From Hymenobacter sediminis (GTDB taxonomy: Bacteria > Bacteroidota > Bacteroidia > Cytophagales > Hymenobacteraceae), in contig NZ_QKNS01000001.1 of the NCBI RefSeq assembly GCF_003231285.1, positions 806,001 to 870,000 on the forward strand: 64,000 nucleotides of DNA. The letters run 5' to 3'. Within the stretch, counting starts at the first letter, position 1, and each line of letters begins with the position of its first letter. The position numbers were made by a program, and so were the translations under genes. Shown here one piece after another: positions 18,730-25,941 of the stretch. The notes beneath the pieces are model-generated. The model saw only the letters and a program-made list of their open reading frames with translations, ran no database searches and was not told the origin of the DNA.

Positions 18730-21700
18730 AGCACCGCGAAATTCATTTTGAGGCCGCGCTGGAAGCCGCACTCTGCACCTCGGCTGGGGGTTACGTATCG
18801 GGTACCTCGCCTCTAGATGCCCGACATGGGTTGTTTGGGGCCGACGTGTTGGCCTTTTTGCAGGTCAGCCAGGCACGGGCCTGGGAGCAGTTGGGAGCCA
18901 TCCTGGGTGCCGCGCTTCCAGATACGGTGCTCGACACCCTTACTCGCGAACTGGCTCTCAAAGGCGCGCTGCACGTGCTGCGCTATGGCTTCAAGTGCTT
19001 CGGCAAAACCCTGCGGCTGGCCTACTTCGCCCCCAACACCAGCCTCAACCCCGACACTGAGGCTCAGTACCGCCTCAACCAACTGCGGGTGCACCGGCAA
19101 GTGCACTACCACCCCGATAAGGCGGCGCAGAGCATCGACGTGGTGCTGGCCCTCAACGGCCTACCCGTGGCCACGCTAGAGTTGAAAAACCCCCTCACCG
19201 GCCAAAACGCCCAGGATGCCATCCGGCAGTATCAGCACGAGCGTGACCCGCAGGCCCCACTGTTCAAGTTCAAGGAACGGGCGCTAGTGCATTTTGCCGT
19301 CGACCCAGACGCCGCCTGGATGACCACCCGTCTGCAAGGGGCCGCTACTGTATTCCTACCCTTCAATAGGGGCTATCAGGGAGGTGCTGGCAACCCACCC
19401 GTACCCGCTGGTTACCGCACTCAGTATTTGTGGGAAGAAGTGCTGCAACGCGACTCGCTACTCGACCTGTTGGCCCGCTTCCTGCACCTGCAAACCGATA
19501 CTACCGTGGTGCGTCTGCCCGACGGCACCACCGTGCGTCAGGTGCGCGAAACGCTCATATTCCCGCGCTACCACCAACTCCAGGCCGTGCGCGGGCTGCT
19601 GAGCGCGGCCCGTACTCAAGGTGCGGGGCACAACTATCTCATTCAGCACTCGGCGGGCTCGGGCAAAAGCAACTCTATTGCTTGGCTGGCCCACCGCTTA
19701 GCATCGCTGCACGACGCGCAAGACCGTAAGGTGTTCGACACAGTGGTAGTTATAACCGACCGTCTCGTACTCGACCAGCAGCTACAAGACGCCATCTACC
19801 AGTTTGAGCACAAGCAAGGTGTAGTGCAGAAGATTGACGAAAATACCCAGCAGTTGGCCAAGGCCCTGGCTGACGGTACGCCCATCGTCATCAGCACCCT
19901 CCAAAAATTTCCCTATATCGCCCAGGCTATTGAAACACTAGCCAAGCGTGGAGAAGCCGTAAGTATAGGTACCAAAGACAAGTGCTTTGCTGTGATAGTG
20001 GATGAGGCCCACAGCAGCCAGAGCGGCGAGACCGCCCAGGAGTTACACAAAATCCTGAACCGCGACGGTATTGAAGCCACTTTGGCTGAACAGCTGCTCG
20101 ACCTCGACGAGGATGAGCTTAGCCCTGCCGCCCGCCAAGAGTTGGTGCGCGAGATGCTCAAGCGTCCCCGCCAGCCTAACCTGTCGTACTTCGCCTTCAC
20201 GGCCACGCCCAAGTTTAAGACCTTGGCCGTGTTCAACGAGCCTGACCCAACCACCGGGCTCCCTCCATTCCATCTGTATTCGATGCGGCAAGCCATTGAG
20301 GAAAAATTTATCCTCGATGTGCTAGCCAACTACACGACCTACCGCGCCTACTACGGGCTAATTAAATCCATCAAGCACGACCCGCTAGTGCCTAAGCGGC
20401 AGGCCGCCACAGCACTGGCTCGCTTCCTGGCCCACCACCCCACCAATGTGGAGTCAAAGGTGGAAGTCATTGTAGAGCACTTCCGTGCCTATACCCGCCA
20501 TAAGATTGGCGGTCGGGCTAAGGCGATGGTTGTCACTGGCTCTCGCTTAATGGCCGTGCGCTACAAGCTGGCCTTCGACAAGTATTTGCGCGAGAAGGGA
20601 TATGCCGACATCCGCACGCTAGTGGCTTTCTCGGGCCAGGTCATTGACCCTGATCTGCCCAATCAATCATACACCGAAGTGGGCATGAATAAAGGCTTGG
20701 CTGAGCGGGAGCTGCCTGAACGGTTTGCCTCCGACGATTTCCAGATTCTGCTAGTGGCTGACAAGTACCAGACCGGTTTCGACCAGCCCCTACTGCACAC
20801 TATGTACGTGGATAAGCGCTTGGCTGGTATCCAAGCCGTGCAGACGCTGAGCCGCCTCAACCGCATGGCTTCTGGCAAAGGCGACACCTTCGTGCTCGAC
20901 TTCGTGAACGACCCTGAAGAAATATACGCTGCCTTCAAGCCCTATTATGAGCGCACCAACGCTGCCGGCCAGCCCGACCCGCACCACCTCTACGAGCTAC
21001 AACATCGTCTCGAAGAAGCCCGCGTGTGGGAGCCTACCGAGGTAGATGACTTCTGCAATGTGTGGTTCAGCAACCGCCTCCAGCCCTTGCCTACCGACCA
21101 CCAGAAGATGTATGCCCTACTGGATAAAGCTGTGGAGCGCTACAAGGACCTACCAGAAGCTGAACAGGACCTATTCAAGGGCCGACTCACCAGCTTCCGC
21201 AACCTTTACGCTTTCCTATCCCAAATTATTCCCTATCAGGACTCAAGCCTTGAAAAGCTGCACACCTACAGCCGTTTTCTGCTCACACGCTTACCCGCCC
21301 GCTCTGCCGAACAGCGCTACCACGTGGAAGACGACGTGGCCCTGAAGTACTACCGTCTCGAACAGCTCAGCCAGGGTTCTATTAGCCTCACCGTTGGTCA
21401 GCCCGCCCCACTCTACGGTCCCACCGATGTAGGTACCGGCCGTGCCCAGGATGCCACTGTGAATCTGTCGCAACTCATCGATAACCTGAATGCTCGCTTC
21501 GGTACCGAATTCTTACCCGCTGACCAGCTCTTCTTCGACCAAATTGTGGAAACCGCTATCCTAAATGCACAGCTTCAGGAGGTAGCGCAGGATAACAGCT
21601 TGCAAAACTTCGAGTATGTGTTCCGCAAAATGTTTGAGGGTTTCTTTGTAGAGCGCCTGGAAGGAAACGAGGATATTTTCACTCGAGTTTTTGGCGACGC

Positions 21701-21812
21701 CGAAATGCGCCGGGCAGCAGAGCAATATCTATCTAGTGAAGTGTATCGGCGAATTTTAGAACGAGTAAATGCGCCAAAGGACACCCGTGACGTTTCTTTA
21801 CCTTTGAGCTAA
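18726..21812 (+). CDS. hsdR: Type I restriction-modification endonuclease/translocase subunit
   Basis: 1028 residues; ATP-driven DNA translocase and nuclease of the type I complex. The N-terminal nuclease domain carries a PD-(D/E)xK-like signature with L-E-L-K-N near residue 152. The SF2 motor has Walker A S-A-G-S-G-K-S near 308, D-E-A-H near 426, S/T-A-T motif F-T-A-T-P, and motif VI-like Q-T-L-S-R-L-N-R. A helical C-terminal region for HsdM contact completes the usual length. ATG overlaps the hsdS stop. All motifs look intact, so restriction is probably active. A -7-like box lies over its last codons and may drive the next gene. Confidence 0.96.
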   Translation: MKHREIHFEAALEAALCTSAGGYVSGTSPLDARHGLFGADVLAFLQVSQARAWEQLGAILGAALPDTVLDTLTRELALKGALHVLRYGFKCFGKTLRLAYFAPNTSLNPDTEAQYRLNQLRVHRQVHYHPDKAAQSIDVVLALNGLPVATLELKNPLTGQNAQDAIRQYQHERDPQAPLFKFKERALVHFAVDPDAAWMTTRLQGAATVFLPFNRGYQGGAGNPPVPAGYRTQYLWEEVLQRDSLLDLLARFLHLQTDTTVVRLPDGTTVRQVRETLIFPRYHQLQAVRGLLSAARTQGAGHNYLIQHSAGSGKSNSIAWLAHRLASLHDAQDRKVFDTVVVITDRLVLDQQLQDAIYQFEHKQGVVQKIDENTQQLAKALADGTPIVISTLQKFPYIAQAIETLAKRGEAVSIGTKDKCFAVIVDEAHSSQSGETAQELHKILNRDGIEATLAEQLLDLDEDELSPAARQELVREMLKRPRQPNLSYFAFTATPKFKTLAVFNEPDPTTGLPPFHLYSMRQAIEEKFILDVLANYTTYRAYYGLIKSIKHDPLVPKRQAATALARFLAHHPTNVESKVEVIVEHFRAYTRHKIGGRAKAMVVTGSRLMAVRYKLAFDKYLREKGYADIRTLVAFSGQVIDPDLPNQSYTEVGMNKGLAERELPERFASDDFQILLVADKYQTGFDQPLLHTMYVDKRLAGIQAVQTLSRLNRMASGKGDTFVLDFVNDPEEIYAAFKPYYERTNAAGQPDPHHLYELQHRLEEARVWEPTEVDDFCNVWFSNRLQPLPTDHQKMYALLDKAVERYKDLPEAEQDLFKGRLTSFRNLYAFLSQIIPYQDSSLEKLHTYSRFLLTRLPARSAEQRYHVEDDVALKYYRLEQLSQGSISLTVGQPAPLYGPTDVGTGRAQDATVNLSQLIDNLNARFGTEFLPADQLFFDQIVETAILNAQLQEVAQDNSLQNFEYVFRKMFEGFFVERLEGNEDIFTRVFGDAEMRRAAEQYLSSEVYRRILERVNAPKDTRDVSLPLS
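21799..21806 (+). promoter_or_regulatory. Candidate -7 box for the ATPase-nuclease pair
   Basis: TACCTTTG, an exact TAnnTTTG match, overlaps the last codons of hsdR and lies 21 bp before the ATPase ATG. No -33 TTG at 19 bp is seen. It would allow expression independent of the hsd operon. Confidence 0.4.
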
Positions 21813-21827
21813 CTTCATTTTACTAGT

Positions 21828-23081
21828 ATGAGTAAGCTAAAAGTTGAAAATTTCGGCCCCATCACCTCTGGCTTCGCTGAAGGTGACGGATTTATGGATT
21901 TCCGGAAAGTGACAGTGTTTATCGGTAATCAGGGTACCGGGAAGAGCAGCGTAGCCAAGCTGTTTTCAACTTGCAGCTGGTTAGAGAAAGCATTGTTTCA
22001 GGGGCGAGTAAACGCGGACTATATCAAAAAATATAATCGATTTGTTAAGCTGTACTGCGCATACCAAAATTTGCTAAGCTATTTCCGAAAAGACTCCGTA
22101 GTTGAATACCGTGGGAAAGCTTACAATTTGACATATCGGAATGAAAAGTTATCGGTAGAGCGCATCGCTGGAGCGCCTGATTATAAGGTGCCGCAGATTA
22201 TGTATGTTCCGGCGGAGCGCAACTTCCTCAGTGCTGTTGACGAACCTGACAAATTAAAAGGACTACCTCAGCCACTATTGACTTTTTGGGAGGAACTGCG
22301 TCAGGCACAGCTAGCAGCCCCGGAGAACCTACAGCTAGCAGTTGGTCAGGTAAAATTTCGGTACGATAAACATCGAAAGATTCCTCGTATCAGCGGTAAA
22401 ACTGCCGGTGGCGTTGTCTTCGACCTTCGCTTATCAGAAGCGTCAAGTGGATTCCAATCATTAGTTCCGTTGCTGCTAGTGTTGCGAAACCTTGCCTTGC
22501 ACCATGAGCGCGACAATTCGCGTAGTACGCTAAGCTCTGAAGAGCGCCGCAAGCTGGAAGCAAGAGTGATGGAAATTCTAAATAATCCTAAACTTACTAG
22601 CGAGGCACAGGCACTTGCCTTAAATGCTTTGGGAACGCGGTTCCGTACAGAGACGCTGCTTAGTATTGTGGAAGAACCTGAACAAAACTTGTTTCCTGCT
22701 TCGCAGAAGGCAATGTTATATCAATTGTTAGAATATGTTAATAAAACCGATATGAATGAATTGACTATAACTACACATAGTCCATATATTATAAATTATC
22801 TCACATTAGCTATCAAGGCCCATGAGGTTAGAAATGAAATTGTAGATACGGACCATTACAAGGAATTGCTCAAAAAACTAGCTGAAATAGTGCCTGATAA
22901 TGCTGGGGTATCTAATGAAGACGTAATAGTATATGAGCTATCCGAAACAGGTCAAATTTCTCGTCTACCTGTGTATGACGGCTTACCTTCTGATGAGAAT
23001 AAGTTGAACGAAGAGCTAGGCGATACCAATGCCCAGTTCTCTGATATATTAGAACTAGAACAATATGCCCGACGTGGTTGA
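21828..23081 (+). CDS. AAA/ABC-type ATPase of a candidate two-gene defence module
   Basis: 417 residues of the AAA_15/AAA_21 (OLD- and SMC-like) ATPase kind. Walker A G-N-Q-G-T-G-K-S-S at 33-41, Y-V-P-A-E-R-N at 126-132, an ABC-signature-like S-E-A-S-S-G-F-Q-S at 203-211, Walker B L-L-S-I-V-E-E-P-E-Q-N at 277-287, and a switch His in T-H-S-P-Y at 316-320. It has no fused effector domain, and the last 17 bases overlap a PD-(D/E)xK nuclease gene. The pairing recalls PARIS, AbiL and Septu, where an ATPase senses infection and controls a nuclease. Base composition is much lower in GC than hsdMSR (14 G+C of 60 in 22741-22800), pointing to separate ancestry. Confidence 0.85.
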   Translation: MSKLKVENFGPITSGFAEGDGFMDFRKVTVFIGNQGTGKSSVAKLFSTCSWLEKALFQGRVNADYIKKYNRFVKLYCAYQNLLSYFRKDSVVEYRGKAYNLTYRNEKLSVERIAGAPDYKVPQIMYVPAERNFLSAVDEPDKLKGLPQPLLTFWEELRQAQLAAPENLQLAVGQVKFRYDKHRKIPRISGKTAGGVVFDLRLSEASSGFQSLVPLLLVLRNLALHHERDNSRSTLSSEERRKLEARVMEILNNPKLTSEAQALALNALGTRFRTETLLSIVEEPEQNLFPASQKAMLYQLLEYVNKTDMNELTITTHSPYIINYLTLAIKAHEVRNEIVDTDHYKELLKKLAEIVPDNAGVSNEDVIVYELSETGQISRLPVYDGLPSDENKLNEELGDTNAQFSDILELEQYARRG

Positions 23082-23616
23082 TTTTTTCACCAGCCGATGT
23101 GCCGATGGCTCACTTTCAGACGATGTAACCAATGCTGCTGAGTTCGGCTTGTGTGATGACCCACATGTAGCTGGTCAGCCGAAAAAAAGAGCCTACGTAG
23201 ATGAGCACGACTCGGAGAAATGGATTGCCAGGGTTATCAATCACCCTAGATATGAGGTGACTTTTAAGGGGGTTGATAATTGCATCATAGTTGAGCGGCC
23301 AGCAACTGGCCAGCAAGTTGAGAAAGAAAGCAGTTGTGACGGTATCCTACTTTATGAAGAGAATATCATTTTTGTTGAGCTAAAGGACAAAAAGAGAGAT
23401 TGGTTAAAAGGTGCTGTAGAACAGGTACAAGCTACGATTACCGCCTTCAAAGTCTCGCATGATATAGAAAACTATAAGATGCGAAGAGCTTATGTGGTTA
23501 ACAAGGCGCAACCACAATTCAATGCGGGGAGAAATCAGCGCGCAAACTCATTTTTCGCAGAGACAGGTATAGTACTACGTCCCGAGGCTACTATCGACTT
23601 AACCCCACTACTGTAA
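23065..23616 (+). CDS. PD-(D/E)xK nuclease-like protein, partner of the ATPase
   Basis: 183 residues. A textbook PD-(D/E)xK core is visible: Glu51 in a preceding helix (S-E-K-W-I-A-R-V-I), Asp92 in C-D-G-I-L-L-Y-E, Glu105 and Lys107 in F-V-E-L-K-D, then a helix with Gln120 and Gln122 (V-E-Q-V-Q-A). The spacing of 12 residues between Asp and Glu is typical. Its ATG lies inside the end of the ATPase gene (17-bp overlap), so the products are likely made together. Expected role: metal-dependent nucleic-acid cleavage triggered or restrained by the ATPase. No close named family is recognised and the substrate is unknown. Confidence 0.75.
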   Translation: MPDVVDFFTSRCADGSLSDDVTNAAEFGLCDDPHVAGQPKKRAYVDEHDSEKWIARVINHPRYEVTFKGVDNCIIVERPATGQQVEKESSCDGILLYEENIIFVELKDKKRDWLKGAVEQVQATITAFKVSHDIENYKMRRAYVVNKAQPQFNAGRNQRANSFFAETGIVLRPEATIDLTPLL

Positions 23617-23656
23617 AAGCTGAATTGGTAGGATGCTCTGAGCTTGGATAACACTT

Positions 23657-23675
23657 GTGTAATTCATCGTGTAAT
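23657..23675 (+). repeat. Tandem GTGTAAT sites, candidate integrase arm sites (right)
   Basis: GTGTAAT at 23657-23663 and 23669-23675, the same 12-bp spacing and orientation as at 9493-9511. The surrounding ACTTGTGTAAT...CGTGTAATT is shared over 24 bases with four differences in the middle. It lies 47 bp inside the right att repeat. Confidence 0.6.
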
Positions 23676-23684
23676 TTGAAATGA

Positions 23685-23720
23685 AATCAGCCACTCAGGT
23701 TAATACCTAAGTGGCTGATT
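23685..23720 (-). terminator. Hairpin now following tRNA-Gly(CCC)
   Basis: AATCAGCCACTCAGGT and ACCTAAGTGGCTGATT form a 16-position stem with one non-Watson-Crick pair around TAAT. It lies immediately 3' of the tRNA on the - strand and shares its outer arm with the original terminator at 9289-9322. It thus appears to be an island-borne replacement. The T-run is weak, so processing or termination are both possible. Confidence 0.6.
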
Positions 23721-23722
23721 CT

Positions 23723-23772
23723 GAATGAGCGGGAAACGAGGCTCGAACTCGCGACCCTCAGCTTGGGAAGCT
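23723..23772. repeat. attR: direct repeat within the intact tRNA-Gly(CCC)
   Basis: Identical over 50 bases to 9329-9378. It covers the 3' half of the functional tRNA gene, so insertion preserved the gene: the 5' half is chromosomal and the 3' half came with the island. Confidence 0.93.
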
Positions 23773-23800
23773 GATGCTCTACCAACTGAGCTACTCCCGC
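23728..23800 (-). tRNA. tRNA-Gly(CCC)
   Basis: 73 nt on the - strand. Acceptor GCGGGAG pairs with TTCCCGC (one wobble), D arm AGCTCAGTTGGTAGAGC, anticodon loop TTCCCAA with anticodon CCC, T arm with GTTCGAG, discriminator T, CCA not encoded. It is the integration target of the island. Confidence 0.95.
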
Positions 23801-23809
23801 GTGGTAAGG

Positions 23810-23839
23810 CAAAAGTACGGCTGGAAAATCAATTTCCAA
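23810..23839 (-). promoter_or_regulatory. Promoter of tRNA-Gly(CCC)
   Basis: On the - strand TTG (23839-23837), 19 bases, then TACTTTTG (23817-23810), an exact fit to the Bacteroidota -33/-7 promoter. It ends nine bases before the tRNA. Two other tRNA promoters in this window have the same 19-bp spacing. Confidence 0.8.
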
Positions 23840-23913
23840 CTGCTTGCGTATTTCTGAGCTCCTTTGTGTTGTGTTTCACCACCGGCGTGCCGTGCGCCGA
23901 ATACTAGCTACTT

Positions 23914-24156
23914 ATGTCCTGGCCACTTCCGCCTACAACACGCCGCCTGGTTGGCTGGCTTTTCCTGATTGCCGGTTTTCTGCTGTTGTTGGGGGTAGGG
24001 TTGCGGCTGGGTGTGGTGTACTACGAGTACCAGCAGTTGGGTAGCGCGGCCCTGAATTCAACCCGCCTGATCCTGAACCTGATGATGCTGGTAGCGGCTA
24101 TGCTAATGATACGCTACGGCTGGCGCGAGCGACGCGGCAACGATACCGTGGATTAG
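23914..24156 (+). CDS. Small two-helix membrane protein, unknown
   Basis: 80 residues with two transmembrane segments (about 13-32 and 48-65) and an Arg-rich tail W-R-E-R-R. It lies just beyond the island in normal chromosome, upstream of a GNAT gene that has its own promoter. No family recognised. Confidence 0.6.
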   Translation: MSWPLPPTTRRLVGWLFLIAGFLLLLGVGLRLGVVYYEYQQLGSAALNSTRLILNLMMLVAAMLMIRYGWRERRGNDTVD

Positions 24157-24161
24157 CCCCT

Positions 24162-24169
24162 TACCTTTG
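24162..24169 (+). promoter_or_regulatory. -7 box of the GNAT gene
   Basis: TACCTTTG, an exact TAnnTTTG match, 28 bp before the ATG at 24198. No clear -33 TTG. Confidence 0.55.
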
Positions 24170-24197
24170 CCGCTTTCCGCCGAACTGGTTTTCTGCT

Positions 24198-24737
24198 ATG
24201 TCTTTTCCGCTCCGCATTCTGGTAGCCAAGCGCAACGCGGCCACCGCCGCTCAACTCGCCGAACTGGGTCAACGCCTGTTCCATGAAACCTACGCCGACC
24301 AAAACTCGGCCGAGGACATGGCTGCCTACGAGGCCGCTACCTTCAATCCCGAGAAACAGCTAAGTGAGCTGCAAGACCCAGACACCATCTTTTTGCTGGC
24401 CCAGATGGAGCAGGAAGTCGTCGGCTATGCCAAGCTGAAGCTGCACTCCACCCTCGGCCTCGACCCCAGCAAAACGCCCGAAGAGCGCCTGGAAGTAGAG
24501 CGTCTCTACGTTAGTGAAGACTGGATAGGCACCGGACTCGGTGCGGCCATGATGCGCCGTGCCCTGGAAGAGGCCCGCCAGCAGGGCTGCCGCGCTGTGG
24601 TGCTGGGCGTATGGGAGAAAAACACCCGCGCTCTGGAGTTCTACCGGCGTTTCGGTTTCCGGCAGATTGGCCAGCACCTGTTCACCATCGGCACCGATGA
24701 GCAGACCGACTTTATTCTGCGCAAAGGCCTTCACTAA
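24198..24737 (+). CDS. GNAT family N-acetyltransferase
   Basis: 179 residues. The acetyl-CoA binding region is clear: E-V-E-R-L-Y-V (beta4), then the pyrophosphate loop G-T-G-L-G-A-A-M-M (Q/R-x-x-G-x-G/A type), and the C-terminal N-T-R-A-L-E-F-Y-R-R-F-G-F. It transfers an acetyl group to an amine of a small molecule or protein N-terminus; the N-terminal half that sets the substrate resembles the RimI/diamine-type group only loosely. Own -7 box at 24162. Substrate unknown. Confidence 0.88.
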   Translation: MSFPLRILVAKRNAATAAQLAELGQRLFHETYADQNSAEDMAAYEAATFNPEKQLSELQDPDTIFLLAQMEQEVVGYAKLKLHSTLGLDPSKTPEERLEVERLYVSEDWIGTGLGAAMMRRALEEARQQGCRAVVLGVWEKNTRALEFYRRFGFRQIGQHLFTIGTDEQTDFILRKGLH

Positions 24738-24817
24738 GGCCCCCTCGCGACGGAAACTGATTAGGTAGAGTCCATTTCTGGCGTTACGCCCATCTGTCTT
24801 TCATGTAGTTCAGCTTG

Positions 24818-25918
24818 ATGCCAGTGAAATCAGCGCGGTTTGTTTGGGGTAGGATAAAGCCCCTTTGGTGGGTAGCTGGGCTGCTGATGCTGACCGCCTG
24901 CTCATCTGATTCTGGTAGCAGCACGCAAACCACTGTGGCCTTGCCCACGGGCCACTACGAAGGCCCCATCAGCTACCAGGGCACGGAGCTGCGGGTAGCC
25001 CTCGATCTGCGTGAGGTAGCGCCCGGCAAGCTGCAGGCCGATGTTAGCTTTCCTCAGGTGCCAGGGCTGGAGTTTGAAGCCACCCGGCTGAAATACCAGG
25101 AGCCGCAGTTGCAGTTGGAGCAGGGGGTAGGCGGCATCAGTCTGCAGGCAGTGCGGGAGGGTGATTTTCTGCGTGGCCTACTGAGCTGGGACAGTGTGCG
25201 CACCGATTTTGTGTGGGCCCGTCGGGGTGAGGCCGCTCCGCGCCCGTTCCGGGAGGAAACGCTGGCTCTCCGCTCTGCCGCCGGTGCTCAGGCCAGCCGT
25301 TTACTTGTTCCCGATGATACTGTAACTCGCCACGCGGCAGTAGCATTGGTAGCTCAGCCCCAAACCCTGGCCGCCGCCCAAACCCGCGCGGCTTACTTGG
25401 CGCGACGTGGATTTGTTACGCTGATTGTAACAGTTGCTACCCCAGCTGCACCCTCTGATTCCGGTGCCTACCGTGCTATCGGCACGGCCCTGTCTGCGTT
25501 GCGCCGGCACAGTGCAGTTGATTCGGGGCGGGTAGGGTACTGGGTGCGCGGGAGCCTGGCACCGCAAGTGGCCGCGGTAGCTAGTCAGGTGAAACCGGCT
25601 GCTTTCCTAGTGATGGAAGCAGCGCCGGCCGCTACCCGCGAGCAGGCCGCCGTCTACCTCCCGCTGAGCCGCCAACGTGTTCCGGTATTAGCTCTGTATG
25701 CCGGCCTCGATACTACAACTGACGTGCGAGAGAGTGCCCGGCGCCTCCGTACCACGCTGGGTTACCGCAGTGGCTCCCAGGTGCGCATTTATCCTCAAGC
25801 CGGTCCCGAGTTCCTGCAGCGTGGTCGCCTGAGCCCGGATGGACAGTGGCAGTGGCCGAAACCCGCTGAGGGGTATTGGGAAGGACTCGTGGAATGGTTA
25901 CGACAACGCGGCAAATAG
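24818..25918 (+). CDS. Lipoprotein with a degenerate alpha/beta-hydrolase domain
   Basis: 366 residues from the ATG at 24818. A hydrophobic segment ending L-T-A-C-S near residue 30 gives a lipobox. The N-terminal part (about 40-130) looks like an all-beta domain, and the C-terminal part (about 150-360) follows the dienelactone-hydrolase layout. At the nucleophile elbow the expected G-x-S-x-G reads G-Y-W-V-R-G, so the catalytic Ser seems absent. It may therefore be a binding rather than catalytic protein. Convergent with the radical SAM gene, 23 bp between stops. Confidence 0.6.
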   Translation: MPVKSARFVWGRIKPLWWVAGLLMLTACSSDSGSSTQTTVALPTGHYEGPISYQGTELRVALDLREVAPGKLQADVSFPQVPGLEFEATRLKYQEPQLQLEQGVGGISLQAVREGDFLRGLLSWDSVRTDFVWARRGEAAPRPFREETLALRSAAGAQASRLLVPDDTVTRHAAVALVAQPQTLAAAQTRAAYLARRGFVTLIVTVATPAAPSDSGAYRAIGTALSALRRHSAVDSGRVGYWVRGSLAPQVAAVASQVKPAAFLVMEAAPAATREQAAVYLPLSRQRVPVLALYAGLDTTTDVRESARRLRTTLGYRSGSQVRIYPQAGPEFLQRGRLSPDGQWQWPKPAEGYWEGLVEWLRQRGK

Positions 25919-25941
25919 CAACTGCAAGCGGCTTGGCGTAG

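Larger units (their letters stand above)
9329..23772. mobile_element. Genomic island integrated at tRNA-Gly(CCC)
   Basis: A 14.4-kb element bounded by a 50-bp perfect direct repeat of the tRNA 3' half, with a tyrosine integrase next to the left repeat and matching short repeats inside both ends. The island restored an intact tRNA at its right end. Cargo in order: integrase, small HTH protein, RepA-like ATPase, primase-like protein, a membrane protein and an unknown protein opposite an XRE regulator, hsdM-hsdS-hsdR, and an ATPase-nuclease pair. No conjugation or phage structural gene is present, so transfer would need a helper. It reads as a defence island on an integrative, possibly self-replicating element. 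Confidence 0.9.

Noticed and set aside
21828..23616. PrrC-like anticodon nuclease or PARIS linked to the hsd operon
   Set aside because: PrrC is one protein with its own nuclease part, and the PARIS effector I know is TOPRIM-like; here the partner has a PD-(D/E)xK core. Distant kinship cannot be excluded without a search.
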